Shown here: one piece after another, positions 49,785 through 61,404 of the stretch
Layout of the letters: each line of letters opens with the position of its first letter
Position numbering within the stretch: position 1 is the first letter of the stretch
Source of the DNA: Dermacentor variabilis
Lineage: Eukaryota > Arthropoda > Arachnida > Ixodida > Ixodidae
Length of the DNA: 64,000 nucleotides
Assembly (NCBI RefSeq): GCF_050947875.1
Contig: NW_027460421.1
Span: 17,984-81,983, forward strand
Direction of reading: 5' to 3'
Translations under genes and position numbers: made by a program
The notes under the pieces: generated by a model
Told to the model about the DNA's origin: nothing
What the model saw: the letters and a program-made list of their open reading frames with translations, nothing else
Databases searched by the model: none

Positions 49785-52380
49785 ACCAAAAGATGCATGT
49801 GCATGCTTAAAACGCGTTTTGGCACAAAACAATGTGCGGGTGCTAAAAAGAGCAGCATCGGCATGCTTTTCACGTGGTTTGGTAGAAATCCACGTGCGCG
49901 TTCTGCCAAAAGCACCATTTGCATGCATACCGTGTGGTTTTGCAGAAAACTGCGTCCGCGTCTACCAAAGGATGCATGTGCATGCTTAAACGCGTTTTGG
50001 CGCAAATCCATGTGCGGGTGCTAAAAAGAGCAGCATCGGCATGCTTTTCACGTCGTTTGGTAGACATCCACGTGCGCGTTCTGCAAAAAGCACCATTTGC
50101 ATGCATATCGTGTGGTTTTGCTGAAAACTGCGTCCACGTCTACCAAAAGATGCATGTGCATGCTTAAAACGCGTTTTGGCACAAATCCATGTGCGGGTGC
50201 TAAAAAGAGCAGCATCGGCATGCTTATCACTTCGTTTGGTAGAAATCCACGTGCGCGTTCTGCCAAAAGCACCATTTGCATGCATATCGTGTGGTTTTGC
50301 AGAAAACTGCGTCCGCGTCTACCAAAAGATGCATGTGCATGCTTAAAACGCGTTTTGGCACAAATCCATGTGCGGGTGCTAAAAAGAGCAGCATCGGCAT
50401 GCTTTTCACGTCGTTTGGTAGAAATCCACGTGCGCGTTATGCCAAAAGCACCATTTGCATGCATATCGTTTGGTTTTGCAGAAAACTGCGTCCGCGTCTA
50501 CCACAAGATGCATGTACATGCTTAAAACGCGTTTTGGCACAAATCCATGTGCGGGTGCTAAAAAGAGCAGCATCGGCATGCTTTTCACGTGGTTTGGTAG
50601 AAATCCACGTGCGCGTTCTGCCAAAAGCACCATTTGCATGCATACCGTGTGGTTTTGCAGAAAACTGCGTCCGCGTCTACCAAAAGATGCATGTACATGC
50701 TTAAAACGCGTTTTGGCACAAATCCATGTGCGGGTGCTAAAAAGAGCAGCATCGGCATGCTTTTCACGTCGTTTGGTAGAAATCCACGTGCGCGTTCTGC
50801 CAAAAGCACCATTTGCATGCATATCGTGTGGTTTTGCAGAAAACTGCGTCCGCGTCTACCAAAGATGCATGTGCATGCTTAAAACGCGTTTTGGCACAAA
50901 TCCATGTGCGGGTGCTAAAAAGAGCAGCATCGGCATGCTTTTCACGTCGTTTGGTAGAAATCCACGTGCGCGTTCTGCCAAAAGCACCATTTGCATGCAT
51001 ATCGTGTGGTTTTGCAGAAAACTGCGTCCGCGTCTACCAAAGATGCATGTGCATGCTTAAAACGCGTTTTGGCACAAAACAATGTGCGGGTGCTAAAAAG
51101 AGCAGCATCGGCATGCTTTTCACGTCGTTTGGTAGAAATCCACGTGCGCGTTCTGCCAAAAGCACCATTTGCATGCATATCGTGTGGTTTTGCAGAAAAC
51201 TGCGTCCGCGTCTACCAAAAGATGCATGTGCATGCTTAAAACGCGTTTTGGCACAAATCCATGTGCGGGTGCTAAAAAGAGCAGCATCGGCATGCTTTTC
51301 ACGTCGTTTGGTAGACATCCACGTGCGCGTTCTGCAAAAAGCACCATTTGCATGCATATCGTGTGGTTTTGCAGAAAACTGCGTCCGCGTCTACCAAAAG
51401 ATGCATGTGCATGCTTAAAACGCGTTTTGGCACAAATCCATGTGCGGGTGCTAAAAAGAGCAGCATCGGCATGCTTTTCACGTCGTTTGGTAGAAATCCA
51501 CGTGCGCGTTATGCCAAAAGCACCATTTGCATGCATATCGTTTGGTTTTGCAGAAAACTGCGTCCGCGTCTACCACAAGATGCATGTACATGCTTAAAAC
51601 GCGTTTTGGCACAAATCCATGTGCGGGTGCTAAAAAGAGCAGCATCGGCATGCTTTTCACGTGGTTTGGTAGAAATCCACGTGCGCGTTCTGCCAAAAGC
51701 ACCATTTGCATGCATACCGTGTGGTTTTGCAGAAAACTGCGTCCGCGTCTACCAAAAGATGCATGTACATGCTTAAAACGCGTTTTGGCACAAATCCATG
51801 TGCGGGTGCTAAAAAGAGCAGCATCGGCATGCTTTTCACGTCGTTTGGTAGAAATCCACGTGCGCGTTCTGCCAAAAGCACATTTGCATGCATATCGTGT
51901 GGTTTTGCAGAAAACTGCGTCCGCGTCTACCAAAGATGCATGTGCATGCTTAAAACGCGTTTTGGCACAAATCCATGTGCGGGTGCTAAAAAGAGCAGCA
52001 TCGGCATGCTTTTCACGTCGTTTGGTAGAAATCCACGTGCGCGTTCTGCCAAAAGCACCATTTGCATGCATATCGTGTGGTTTTGCAGAAAACTGCGTCC
52101 GCGTCTACCAAAGATGCATGTGCTTGCTTAAAACGCGTTTTGGCACAAAACAATGTGCGGGTGCTAAAAAGAGCAGCATCGGCATGCTTTTCACGTCGTT
52201 TGGTAGAAATCCACGTGCGCGTTCTGCCAAAAGCACCATTTGCATGCATATCGTGTGGTTTTGCAGAAAACTGCGTCCGCGTCTACCAAAAGATGCATGT
52301 GCATGCTTAAAACGCGTTTTGGCACAAATCCATGTGCGGGTGCTAAAAAGAGCAGCATCGGCATGCTTTTCACGTCGTTT
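49785..52380 (+). repeat. HOR block R7, copy 1 (about 2.6 kb)
   Basis: Contains the 10-mer series above followed by a 6-mer echo: the TTTGGTTTTGCAG, CCACAAGATGC, CACGTGGTTTGG, GCATACCGTG group at 50,467-50,645 is repeated 1,072 bp later at 51,539-51,717. The whole stretch reappears 11,620 bp downstream at 61,405-64,000. Comparing marker by marker, I noticed one 1-bp difference near 51,880 (AAAGCACATTTG) and little else. Confidence 0.8.
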
Positions 52381-52727
52381 GGTAGACATCCACGTGCGCG
52401 TTCTGCAAAAAGCACCATTTGCATGCATATCGTGTGGTTTTGCTGAAAACTGCGTCCGCGTCTACCAAAAGATGCATGTGCATGCTTAAAACGCGTTTTG
52501 GCACAAATCCATGTGCGGGTGCTAAAAAGAGCAGCATCGGCATGCTTATCACTTCGTTTGGTAGAAATCCACGTGCGCGTTCTGCCAAAAGCACCATTTG
52601 CATGCATATCGTGTGGTTTTGCAGAAAACTGCGTCCGCGTCTACCACAAGATGCATGTACATGCTTAAAACGCGTTTTGGCACAAATCCATGTGCGGGTG
52701 CTAAAAAGAGCAGCATCGGCATGCTTT

Positions 52728-55700
52728 TCACGTTGTTTGGTAGAAATCCACGTGCGCGTTCTGCCAAAAGCACCATTTGCATGCATATCGTGTGGTTTTG
52801 CAGAAAACTGCGTCCGCGTCTACCAAAAGATGCATGTGCATGCTTAAAACGCGTTTTGGCACAAATCCATGTGCGGGTGCTAAAAAGAGCAGCATCGGTA
52901 TGCTTTTCACGTCGTTTGGTAGAAATCCACGTGCGCGTTCTGCCAAAAGCACCATTTGCATGCATATCGTGTGGTTTTGCAGAAAACTGCGTCCGCGTCT
53001 ACCAGAAGATGCATGTGCATGCTTAAAACGCGTTTTGGCACAAATCCATGTGCGGGTGCTAAAAAGAGCAGCATCGGCATGCTTTTCACGTCGTTTGGTA
53101 GAAATCGACGTGCGCGTTCTGCCAAAAGCACCATTTGCATGCATATCGTGTGGTTTTGCAGAAAACTGCGTCCGCGTCTACCAAAGGATGCATGTGCATG
53201 CTTAAACGCGTTTTGGCACAAATCCATGTGCGGGTGCTAGAAAGAGCAGCATCGGCATGCTTTTCACGTCGTTTGGTAGAAATCCACGTGCGCGTTCTGC
53301 GAAAAGCACCATTTGCAATCATATCGTGTGGTTTTGCAGAAAACTGCGTCCGCGTCTACCAAAAGATGCATGTGCATGCTTAAAACGCGTTTTGGCACAA
53401 ATCCATGTGCGGGTGCTAAAAAGAGCAGCATCGGCATGCTTATCACGTCGTTTGGTAGAAATCCACGTGCGCGTTCTGCCAAAAGCACCATTTGCATGCA
53501 TATCGTTTGGTTTTGCGGAAAACTGCGTCCGCGTCTACCAAAAGATGCATGTACATGCTTAAAACGCGTTTTGGCACAAATCCATGTGCGGGTGCTAAAA
53601 AGAGCAGCATCGGCATGCTTTTCACGTCATTTGGTAGAAATTCACGTGCGCGTTCTGCCAAAAGCACCATTTGCATGCATACCGTGTGGTTTTGCAGAAA
53701 ACTGCGTCCGCGTCTACCAAAAGATGCATGTACATGCTTAAAACGCGTTTTGGCACAAATCCATGTGCGGGTGCTAAAAAGAGCAGCATCGGCATGCTTT
53801 TCACGTCGTTTGGTAGAAATCCACGTGCGCGTTCTGCCAAAAGCACCATTTGCATGCATATCGTGTGGTTTTGCAGAAAACTGCGTCCGCGTCTACCAAA
53901 AGATGCATGTGCATGCTTAAAACGCCTTTTGGCACAAATCCATGTGCGGGTGCTAAAAAGAGCAGCATCGGCATGCTTTTCACGTCGTTTCGTAGAAATC
54001 CACGTGCGCGTTCTGCCAAAGGCACCATTTGCATGCATATCGTTTCGTTTTGCAGAAAACTGCGTCCGCGTGTACCAAAAGATGGATGTGCATGCTTAAA
54101 ACGCGTTTTGGCACAAATCCATGTGCGGGTGCTAAAAAGAGCAGCATCGGCATGCTTTTCACGTCGTTTGGTAGAAATCCACGTGCGCGTTCTGCCAAAA
54201 GCACCATTTGCATGCATATCGTGTGGTTTTGCAGAAAACTGCGTCCGCGTCTACCAAAAGATGCATGTGCATGCTTAAAACGCGTTTTGGCACAAATCCA
54301 TGTGCGGGTGCTAAACAGAGCAGCATCGGCATGCTTTTCACGTCGTTTGGTAGAAATCCACGTGCGCGTTCTGCCAAAAGCACAATTTGCATGCATATCG
54401 TGTGGTTTTGCAGAAAACTGCGTCCGCGTCTACCAAAAGATGCATGTGCATGCTTAAAACGCGTTTTGGCACAAAACAATGTGCGGGTGCTAAAAAGAGC
54501 AGCATCGGCATGCTTTTCACGTCGTTTGGTAGAAATCCACGTGCGCGTTCTGCCAAAAGCACCATTTGCATGCATATCGTTTGGTTTTGCAGAAAACTGC
54601 GTCCGCGTGTACCAAAAGATGCATGTGCATGCTTAAAACGCGTTTTGGCACAAATCCATGTGCGGGTGCTAAAAAGAGCAGCATCGGCATGCTTTTCACG
54701 TCGTTTGGTAGAAATCCACGCGCGCGTTCTGCCAAAAGCACCATTTGCATGCATACCGTGTGGTTTTGCAGAAAACTGCGTCCGCGTCTACCAAAAGATG
54801 CATGTACATGCTTAAAACGCGTTTTGGCACAAATCCATGTGCGGGTGCTAAAAAGAGCAGCATCGGCATGCTTTTCACGTCGTTTGGTAGAAATCCACGC
54901 GCGCGTTCTGCCTAAAGCACCATTTGCATGCATACCGTGTGGTTTTGCAGAAAACTGCGTCCGCGTCTACCAAAAGATGCATGTACATGCTTAAAACACG
55001 TTTTGGCACAAATACATGTGCGGGTGCTAAAAAGAGCAGCATCGGCATGCTTTTCACGTCGTTTGGTAGAAATCCACGTGCGCGTTCTGCCAAAAGCACC
55101 ATTTGCATGCATATCGTGTGGTTTTGCAGAAAACTGCGTCCGCGTCTACCAAAAGATGCATGTGCATGCTTAAAACGCGTTTTGGCACAAATCCATGTGC
55201 GGGTGCTAAAAAGAGCAGCATCGGCATGCTTTTCACGTCGTTTCGTAGAAATCCACGTGCGCGTTCTGCCAAAAGCACCATTTGCATGCATATCGTGTGG
55301 TTTTGCAGAAAACTGCGTCCGCGTCTACCAAAAGATGCATGTGCATGCTTAAAACGCGTTTTGGCACAAATCCATGTGCGGGTGCTAAAAAGAGCAGCAT
55401 CGGCATGCTTTTCACGTCGTTTGGTAGAAATCCACGTGCGCGTTCTGCCAAAAGCACCATTTGCATGCATATCGTGTGGTTTTGCAGAAAACTGCGTCCG
55501 CGTCTACCAAAAGATGCATGTGCATGCTTAAAACGCGTTTTGGCACAAATCCATGTGCGGGTGCTAAACAGAGCAGCATCGGCATGCTTTTCACGTCGTT
55601 TGGTAGAAATCCACGTGCGCGTTCTGCCAAAAGCACAATTTGCATGCATATCGTGTGGTTTTGCAGAAAACTGCGTCCGCGTCGACCAAAAGATGCATGT

Positions 55701-57450
55701 GCATGCTTAAAACGCGTTTTGGCACAAAACAATGTGCGGGTGCTAAAAAGAGCAGCATCGGCATGCTTTTCACGTTGTTTCGTAGAAATCCACGTGCGCG
55801 TTCTGCCAAAAGCACCATTTGCATGCATATTGTTTGGTTTTGCAGAAATCTGCGTCCGCGTGTACCAAAAGATGCATGTGCATGCTTAAAACGCGTTTTG
55901 GCACAAATCCATGTGCGGGTGCTAAAAACAGCAGCATCGGCATGCTTTTCACGTCGTTTGGTAGAAATCCACGTGCGCGTTCTGCCAAAAGCAGCATTTG
56001 CATGCATATCGTGTGGTTTTGCAGAAAACTGCGTCCGCGTCTACCAAAAGATGCATGTGCATGCTTAAAACGCGTTTTGGCACAAAACAATGTGCGGGTG
56101 CTAAAAAGAGCAGCATCGGCATGCTTTTCACGTCGTTTGGTAGAAATCCACGCGCGCGTTCTGCCAAAAGCACCATTTGCATGCATACCGGGTGGTTTTG
56201 CAGAAAACTGCGTCCGCGTCTACCAGAAGATGCATGTGCATGCTTAAAACGCGTTTTGGCACAAATCCATGTGCGGGTGCTAAAAAGAGCAGCATCGGCA
56301 TGCTTTTCACGTCGTTTGGTAGAAATCCACGTGCGCGTTCTGCCAAAAGCACCATTTGCATGCATATCGTGTGGTTTTGCAGAAAACTGCGTCCGCGTCT
56401 ACCAAAGGATGCATGTGCATGCTTAAACGCGTTTTGGCACAAATCCATGTGCGGGTGCTAGAAAGAGCAGCATCGGCATGCTTTTCACGTCGTTTGGTAG
56501 AAATCCACGCGCGCGTTCTGCAAAAAGCACCATTTGCATGCATATCGTGTGGTTTTGCTGAAAACTGCGTCCGCGTCTACCAAAAGATGCATGTGCATGC
56601 TTAAAACGCGTTTTGGCACAAATCCATGTGCGGGTGCTAAAAAGAGCAGCATCGGCATGCTTATCACGTCGTTTGGTAGAAATCCACGTGCGCGTTCTGC
56701 CAAAAGCACCATTTGCATGCATATCGTTTGGTTTTGCAGAAAACTGCGTCCGCGTCTACCAAAAGATGCATGTACATGCTTAAAACACGTTTTGGCACAA
56801 ATCCATGTGTGGGTGCTAAAAAGAGCAGCATCGGCATGCTTTTCATGTCGTTTGGTAGAAATTCACGCGCGCGTTCTGCCAAAAGCACCATTTGCATGCA
56901 TACCGTGTGGTTTTGCAGAAAACTGCGTCCGCGTCTACCAAAAGATGCATGTACATGCTTAAAACGCGTTTTGGCACAAATCCATGTGCGGGTGCTAAAA
57001 AGAGCAGCATCGACATGCTTTTCACGTCGTTTGGTAGAAATCCACGTGCGCGTTCTGCCAAAAGCACCATTTGCATGCATATCGTGTGGTTTTGCAGAAA
57101 ACTGCGTCCGCGTCTAACAAAAGATGCATGTGCATGCTTAAAACGCGTTTTGGCACAAATCCATGTGCGGGTGCTAAAAAGAGCAGCATCGGCATGCTTT
57201 TCACGTCGTTTCGTAGAAATCCACGTGCGGGTTCTGCCAAAGGCACCATTTGCATGCATATCGTTTCGTTTTGCAGAAAACTGCGTCCGCGTGTACCAAA
57301 AGATGCATGTGCATGCTTAAAACGCGTTTTGGCACAAATCCATGTGCGGGTGCTAAAAAGAGCAGCATCGGCATGCTTTTCACGTCGTTTGGTAGAAATC
57401 CACGTGCGCGTTCTGCCAAAAGCACCATTTGCATGCATATCGTTTGGTTT
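52728..57450 (+). repeat. 18-mer HOR, period 3,221 bp, about 1.5 copies
   Basis: Variant order from about 52,907 to 54,230 is repeated at 56,128-57,450, offset 3,221 bp (18 x 179 minus one). Shared markers are TACCAGAAGATG (53,002 and 56,223), CCAAAGGATGC (53,183 and 56,404), GCTAGAAAGAGC (53,236 and 56,457), TTATCACGTCG (53,441 and 56,662), GAAATTCACG (53,637 and 56,858) and ATCGTTTCGTTTTGC (54,041 and 57,262). The 52.7-53.2 kb part also matches 47.7-48.2 kb. Confidence 0.8.
54159..56660 (+). repeat. 7-mer HOR, period exactly 1,253 bp
   Basis: Markers CTAAACAGAGC (54,311 and 55,564), GCACAATTTGC (54,381 and 55,634), ACAAAACAATGTGC (54,470 and 55,723) and GCGTGTACC (54,604 and 55,857) are spaced exactly 1,253 bp = 7 x 179. 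The same group occurs at 49,665-49,830 and 57,711-57,880. The second copy has extra substitutions, for example CACGTTGTTTCG at 55,771 and GAAATCTGCGTCC at 55,845. Confidence 0.8.
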
Positions 57451-58631
57451 TGCAGAAAACTGCGTCCGCGTGTACCAAAAGATGCATGTGCATGCTTAAA
57501 ACGCGTTTTGGCACAAATCCATGTGCGGGTGCTAAAAAGAGCAGCATCGGCATGCTTTTCACGTCGTTTGGTAGAAATCCACGTGCGCGTTGTGCCAAAA
57601 GCACCATTTGCATGCATATCGTGTGGTTTTGCAGAAAACTGCGTCCGCGTCTACCAAAAGATGCATGTGCATGCTTAAAACGCGTTTTGGCACAAATCCA
57701 TGTGCGGGTGCTAAACAGAGCAGCATCGGCATGCTTTTCACGTCGTTTGGTAGAAATCCACGTGCGCGTTCTGCCAAAAGCACAATTTGCATGCATATCG
57801 TGTGGTTTTGCAGAAAACTGCGTCCGCGTCTACCAAAAGATGCATGTGCATGCTTAAAACGCGTTTTGGCACAAAACAATGTGCGGGTGCTAAAAAGAGC
57901 AGCATCGGCATGCTTTTCACGTCGTTTCGTAGAAATCCACGTGCGCGTTCTGCCAAAAGCACCATTTGCATGCATATCGTTTGGTTTTGCAGAAAACTGC
58001 GTCCGCGTGTACCAAAAGATGCATGTGCATGCTTAAAACGCGTTTTGGCACAAATCCATGTGCGGGTGCTAAAAAGAGCAGCATCGGCATGCTTTTCACG
58101 TCGTTTGGTAGAAATCCACGTGCGCGTTGTGCCAAAAGCACCATTTGCATGCATATCGTGTGGTTTTGCAGAAAACTGTGTCCGCGTCTACCAAAAGATG
58201 CATGTGCATGCTTAAAACGCGTTTTGGCACAAATCCATGTGCGGGTGCTAAAAAGAGCAGCATCGGCATGCTTTTCACGTCGTTTGGTAGAAATCCACGT
58301 GCGCGTTCTGCCAAAAGCACCATTTGCATGCATATCGTGTGGTTTTGCAGAAAACTGCGTCCGCGTCTACCAAAGGATGCATGTGCATGCTTAAACGCGT
58401 TTTGGCACAAATCCATGTGCGGGTGCTAAAAAGAGCAGCATCGGCATGCTTTTCACGTCGTTTGGTAGAAATCCACGTGCGCGTTCTGCAAAAAGCATCA
58501 TTTGCATGCATATCGTGTGGTTTTGCTGAAAACTGCGTCCGCGTCTACCAAAAGATGCATGTGCATGCTTAAAACGCGTTTTGGCACAAATCCATGTGCG
58601 GGTGCTAAAAAGAGCAGCATCGGCATGCTTA

Positions 58632-61404
58632 TCACGTCGTTCGGTAGAAATCCACGTGCGCGTTCTGCCAAAAGCACCATTTGCATGCATATCGTGTGGT
58701 TTTGCAGAAAACTGCGTCCGCGTCTACCAAAAGATGCATGTGCATGCTTAAAACGCGTTTTGGCACAAATCCATGTGCGGGTGCTAAAAAGAGCAGCATC
58801 GGCATGCTTTTCACGTCGTTTGGTAGAAATCCACGTGCGCGTTCTGCCAAAAGCACCATTTGCATGCATATCGTTTGGTTTTGCAGAAAACTGCGTCCGC
58901 GTCTACCAAAAGATGCATGTACATGCTTAAAACGTGTTTTGGCACAAATCCATGTGCGGGTGCTAAAAAGAGCAGCATCGGCATGCTTTTCACGTCGTTT
59001 GGTAGAAATCCACGCGCGCGTTCTGCCAAAAGCACCATTTGCATGCATACCGTGTGGTTTTGCAGAAAACTGCGTCCGCGTCTACCAAAAGATGCATGTA
59101 CATGCTTAAAACACGTTTTGGCAAAAATCCATGTGCGGGTGCTAAAAAGAGCAGCATCGGCATGCTTTTCACGTCGTTTGGTAGAAATCCACGTGCGCGT
59201 TCTGCCAAAAGCACCATTTGCATGCATATTGTTTGGTTTTGCAGAAAACTGCGTCCGCGTGTACCAAAAGATGCATGTGCATGCTTAAAACGCGTTTTGG
59301 CACAAATCCATGTGCGGGTGCTAAAAAGAGCAGCATCGGCATGCTTTTCACGTCGTTTGGTAGAAATCCACGTGCGCGTTCTGCCAAAAGCACCATTTGC
59401 ATGCATATCGTGTGGTTTTGCAGAAAACTGCGTCCGCGTCTACCAAAAGATGCATGTGCATGCTTAAAACGCGTTTTGGCACAAATCCATGCGCGGGTGC
59501 TAAAAAGAGCAGCATCGGCATGCTTTTCACGTCGTTTGGTAGAAATCCACGTGCGCGTTCTGCCAAAAGCACCATTTGCATGCATATCGTGTGGTTTTGC
59601 AGAAAACTGCGTCCGCGTCAACCAAAAGATGCATGTGCATGCTTAAAACGCGTTTTGGCACAAAACAATGTGCGGGTGCTAAAAAGAGCAGCATCGGCAT
59701 GCTTTTCACGTGGTTTGGTAGAAATCCACGTGCGCGTTCTGCCAAAAGCACCATTTGCATGCATACCGTGTGGTTTTGCAGAAAACTGCGTCCGCGTCTA
59801 CTAAAGGATGCATGTGCATGCTTAAACGCGTTTTGGCGCAAATCCATGTGCGGGTGCTAAAAAGAGCAGCATCGGCATGCTTTTCACGTCGTTTGGTAGA
59901 CATCCACGTGCGCGTTCTGCAAAAAGCACCATTTGCATGCATATCGTGTGGTTTTGCTGAAAACTGCGTCCACGTCTACCAAAAGATGCATGTGCATGCT
60001 TAAAACGCGTTTTGGCACAAATCCATGTGCGGGTGCTAAAAAGAGCAGCATCGGCATGCTTATCACTTCGTTTGGTAGAAATCCACGTGCGCGTTCTGCC
60101 AAAAGCACCATTTGCATGCATATCGTGTGGTTTTGCAGAAAACTGCGTCCGCGTCTACCAAAAGATGCATGTGCATGCTTAAAACGCGTTTTGCACAAAT
60201 CCATGTGCGGGTGCTAAAAGAGCAGCATCGGCATGCTTTTCACGTCGTTTGGTAGAAATCCACGTGCGCGTTATGCCAAAAGCACCATTTGCATGCATAT
60301 CGTTTGGTTTTGCAGAAAACTGCGTCCGCGTCTACCACAAGATGCATGTACATGCTTAAAACGCGTTTGGCACAAATCCATGTGCGGGTGCTAAAAAGAG
60401 CAGCATCGGCATGCTTTTCACGTGGTTTGGTAGAAATCCACGTGCGCGTTCTGCCAAAAGCACCATTTGCATGCATATCGTGTGGTTTTGCAGAAAACTG
60501 CGTCCGCGTCTACCAAAAGATGCATGTGCATGCTTAAAACGCGTTTTGGCACAAATCCATGTGCGGGTGCTAAAAAGAGCAGCATCGGCATGCTTTTCAC
60601 GTCGTTTGGTAGAAATCCACGTGCGCGTTCTGCCAAAAGCACCATTTGCATGCATATCGTTTGGTTTTGCAGAAAACTGCGTCCGCGTCTACCAAAAGAT
60701 GCATGTACATGCTTAAAACGTGTTTTGGCACAAATCCATGTGCGGGTGCTAAAAAGAGCAGCATCGGCATGCTTTTCACGTCGTTTGGTAGAAATCCACG
60801 CGCGCGTTCTGCCAAAAGCACCATTTGCATGCATACCGTGTGGTTTTGCAGAAAACTGCGTCCGCGTCTACCAAAAGATGCATGTACATGCTTAAAACAC
60901 GTTTTGGCAAAAATCCATGTGCGGTGCTAAAAAGAGCAGCATCGGCATGCTTTTCACGTCGTTTGGTAGAAATCCACGTGCGCGTTCTGCCAAAAGCACC
61001 ATTTGCATGCATATTGTTTGGTTTTGCAGAAAACTGCGTCCGCGTGTACCAAAAGATGCATGTGCATGCTTAAAACGCGTTTTGGCACAAATCCATGTGC
61101 GGGTGCTAAAAAGAGCAGCATCGGCATGCTTTTCACGTCGTTTGGTAGAAATCCACGTGCGCGTTCTGCCAAAAGCACCGTTTGCATGCATATCGTGTGG
61201 TTTTGCAGAAAACTGCGTCGCGTCTACCAAAAGATGCATGTGCATGCTTAAAACGCGTTTTGGCACAAATCCATGCGCGGGTGCTAAAAAGAGCAGCATC
61301 GGCATGCTTTTCACGTCGTTTGGTAGAAATCCACGTGCGCGTTCTGCCAAAAGCACCATTTGCATGCATATCGTGTGGTTTTGCAGAAAACTGCGTCCGC
61401 GTCA
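58632..61404 (+). repeat. 10-mer HOR, period about 1,786 bp, clean copy then slightly noisy copy
   Basis: Markers AACGTGTTTTGG (58,932 and 60,718), GCATACCGTG (59,045 and 60,831), AACACGTTTTGGCAAAAATCC (59,110 and 60,896), CATATTGTTTGG (59,226 and 61,011) and GCGTCAACC (59,616 and 61,400) are spaced 1,786 bp, falling to 1,784. The second copy loses single bases at GTGCGGTGC (60,919) and CTGCGTCGCG (61,216) and has other losses at 60,190-60,370, all homopolymer contractions. Confidence 0.75.
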
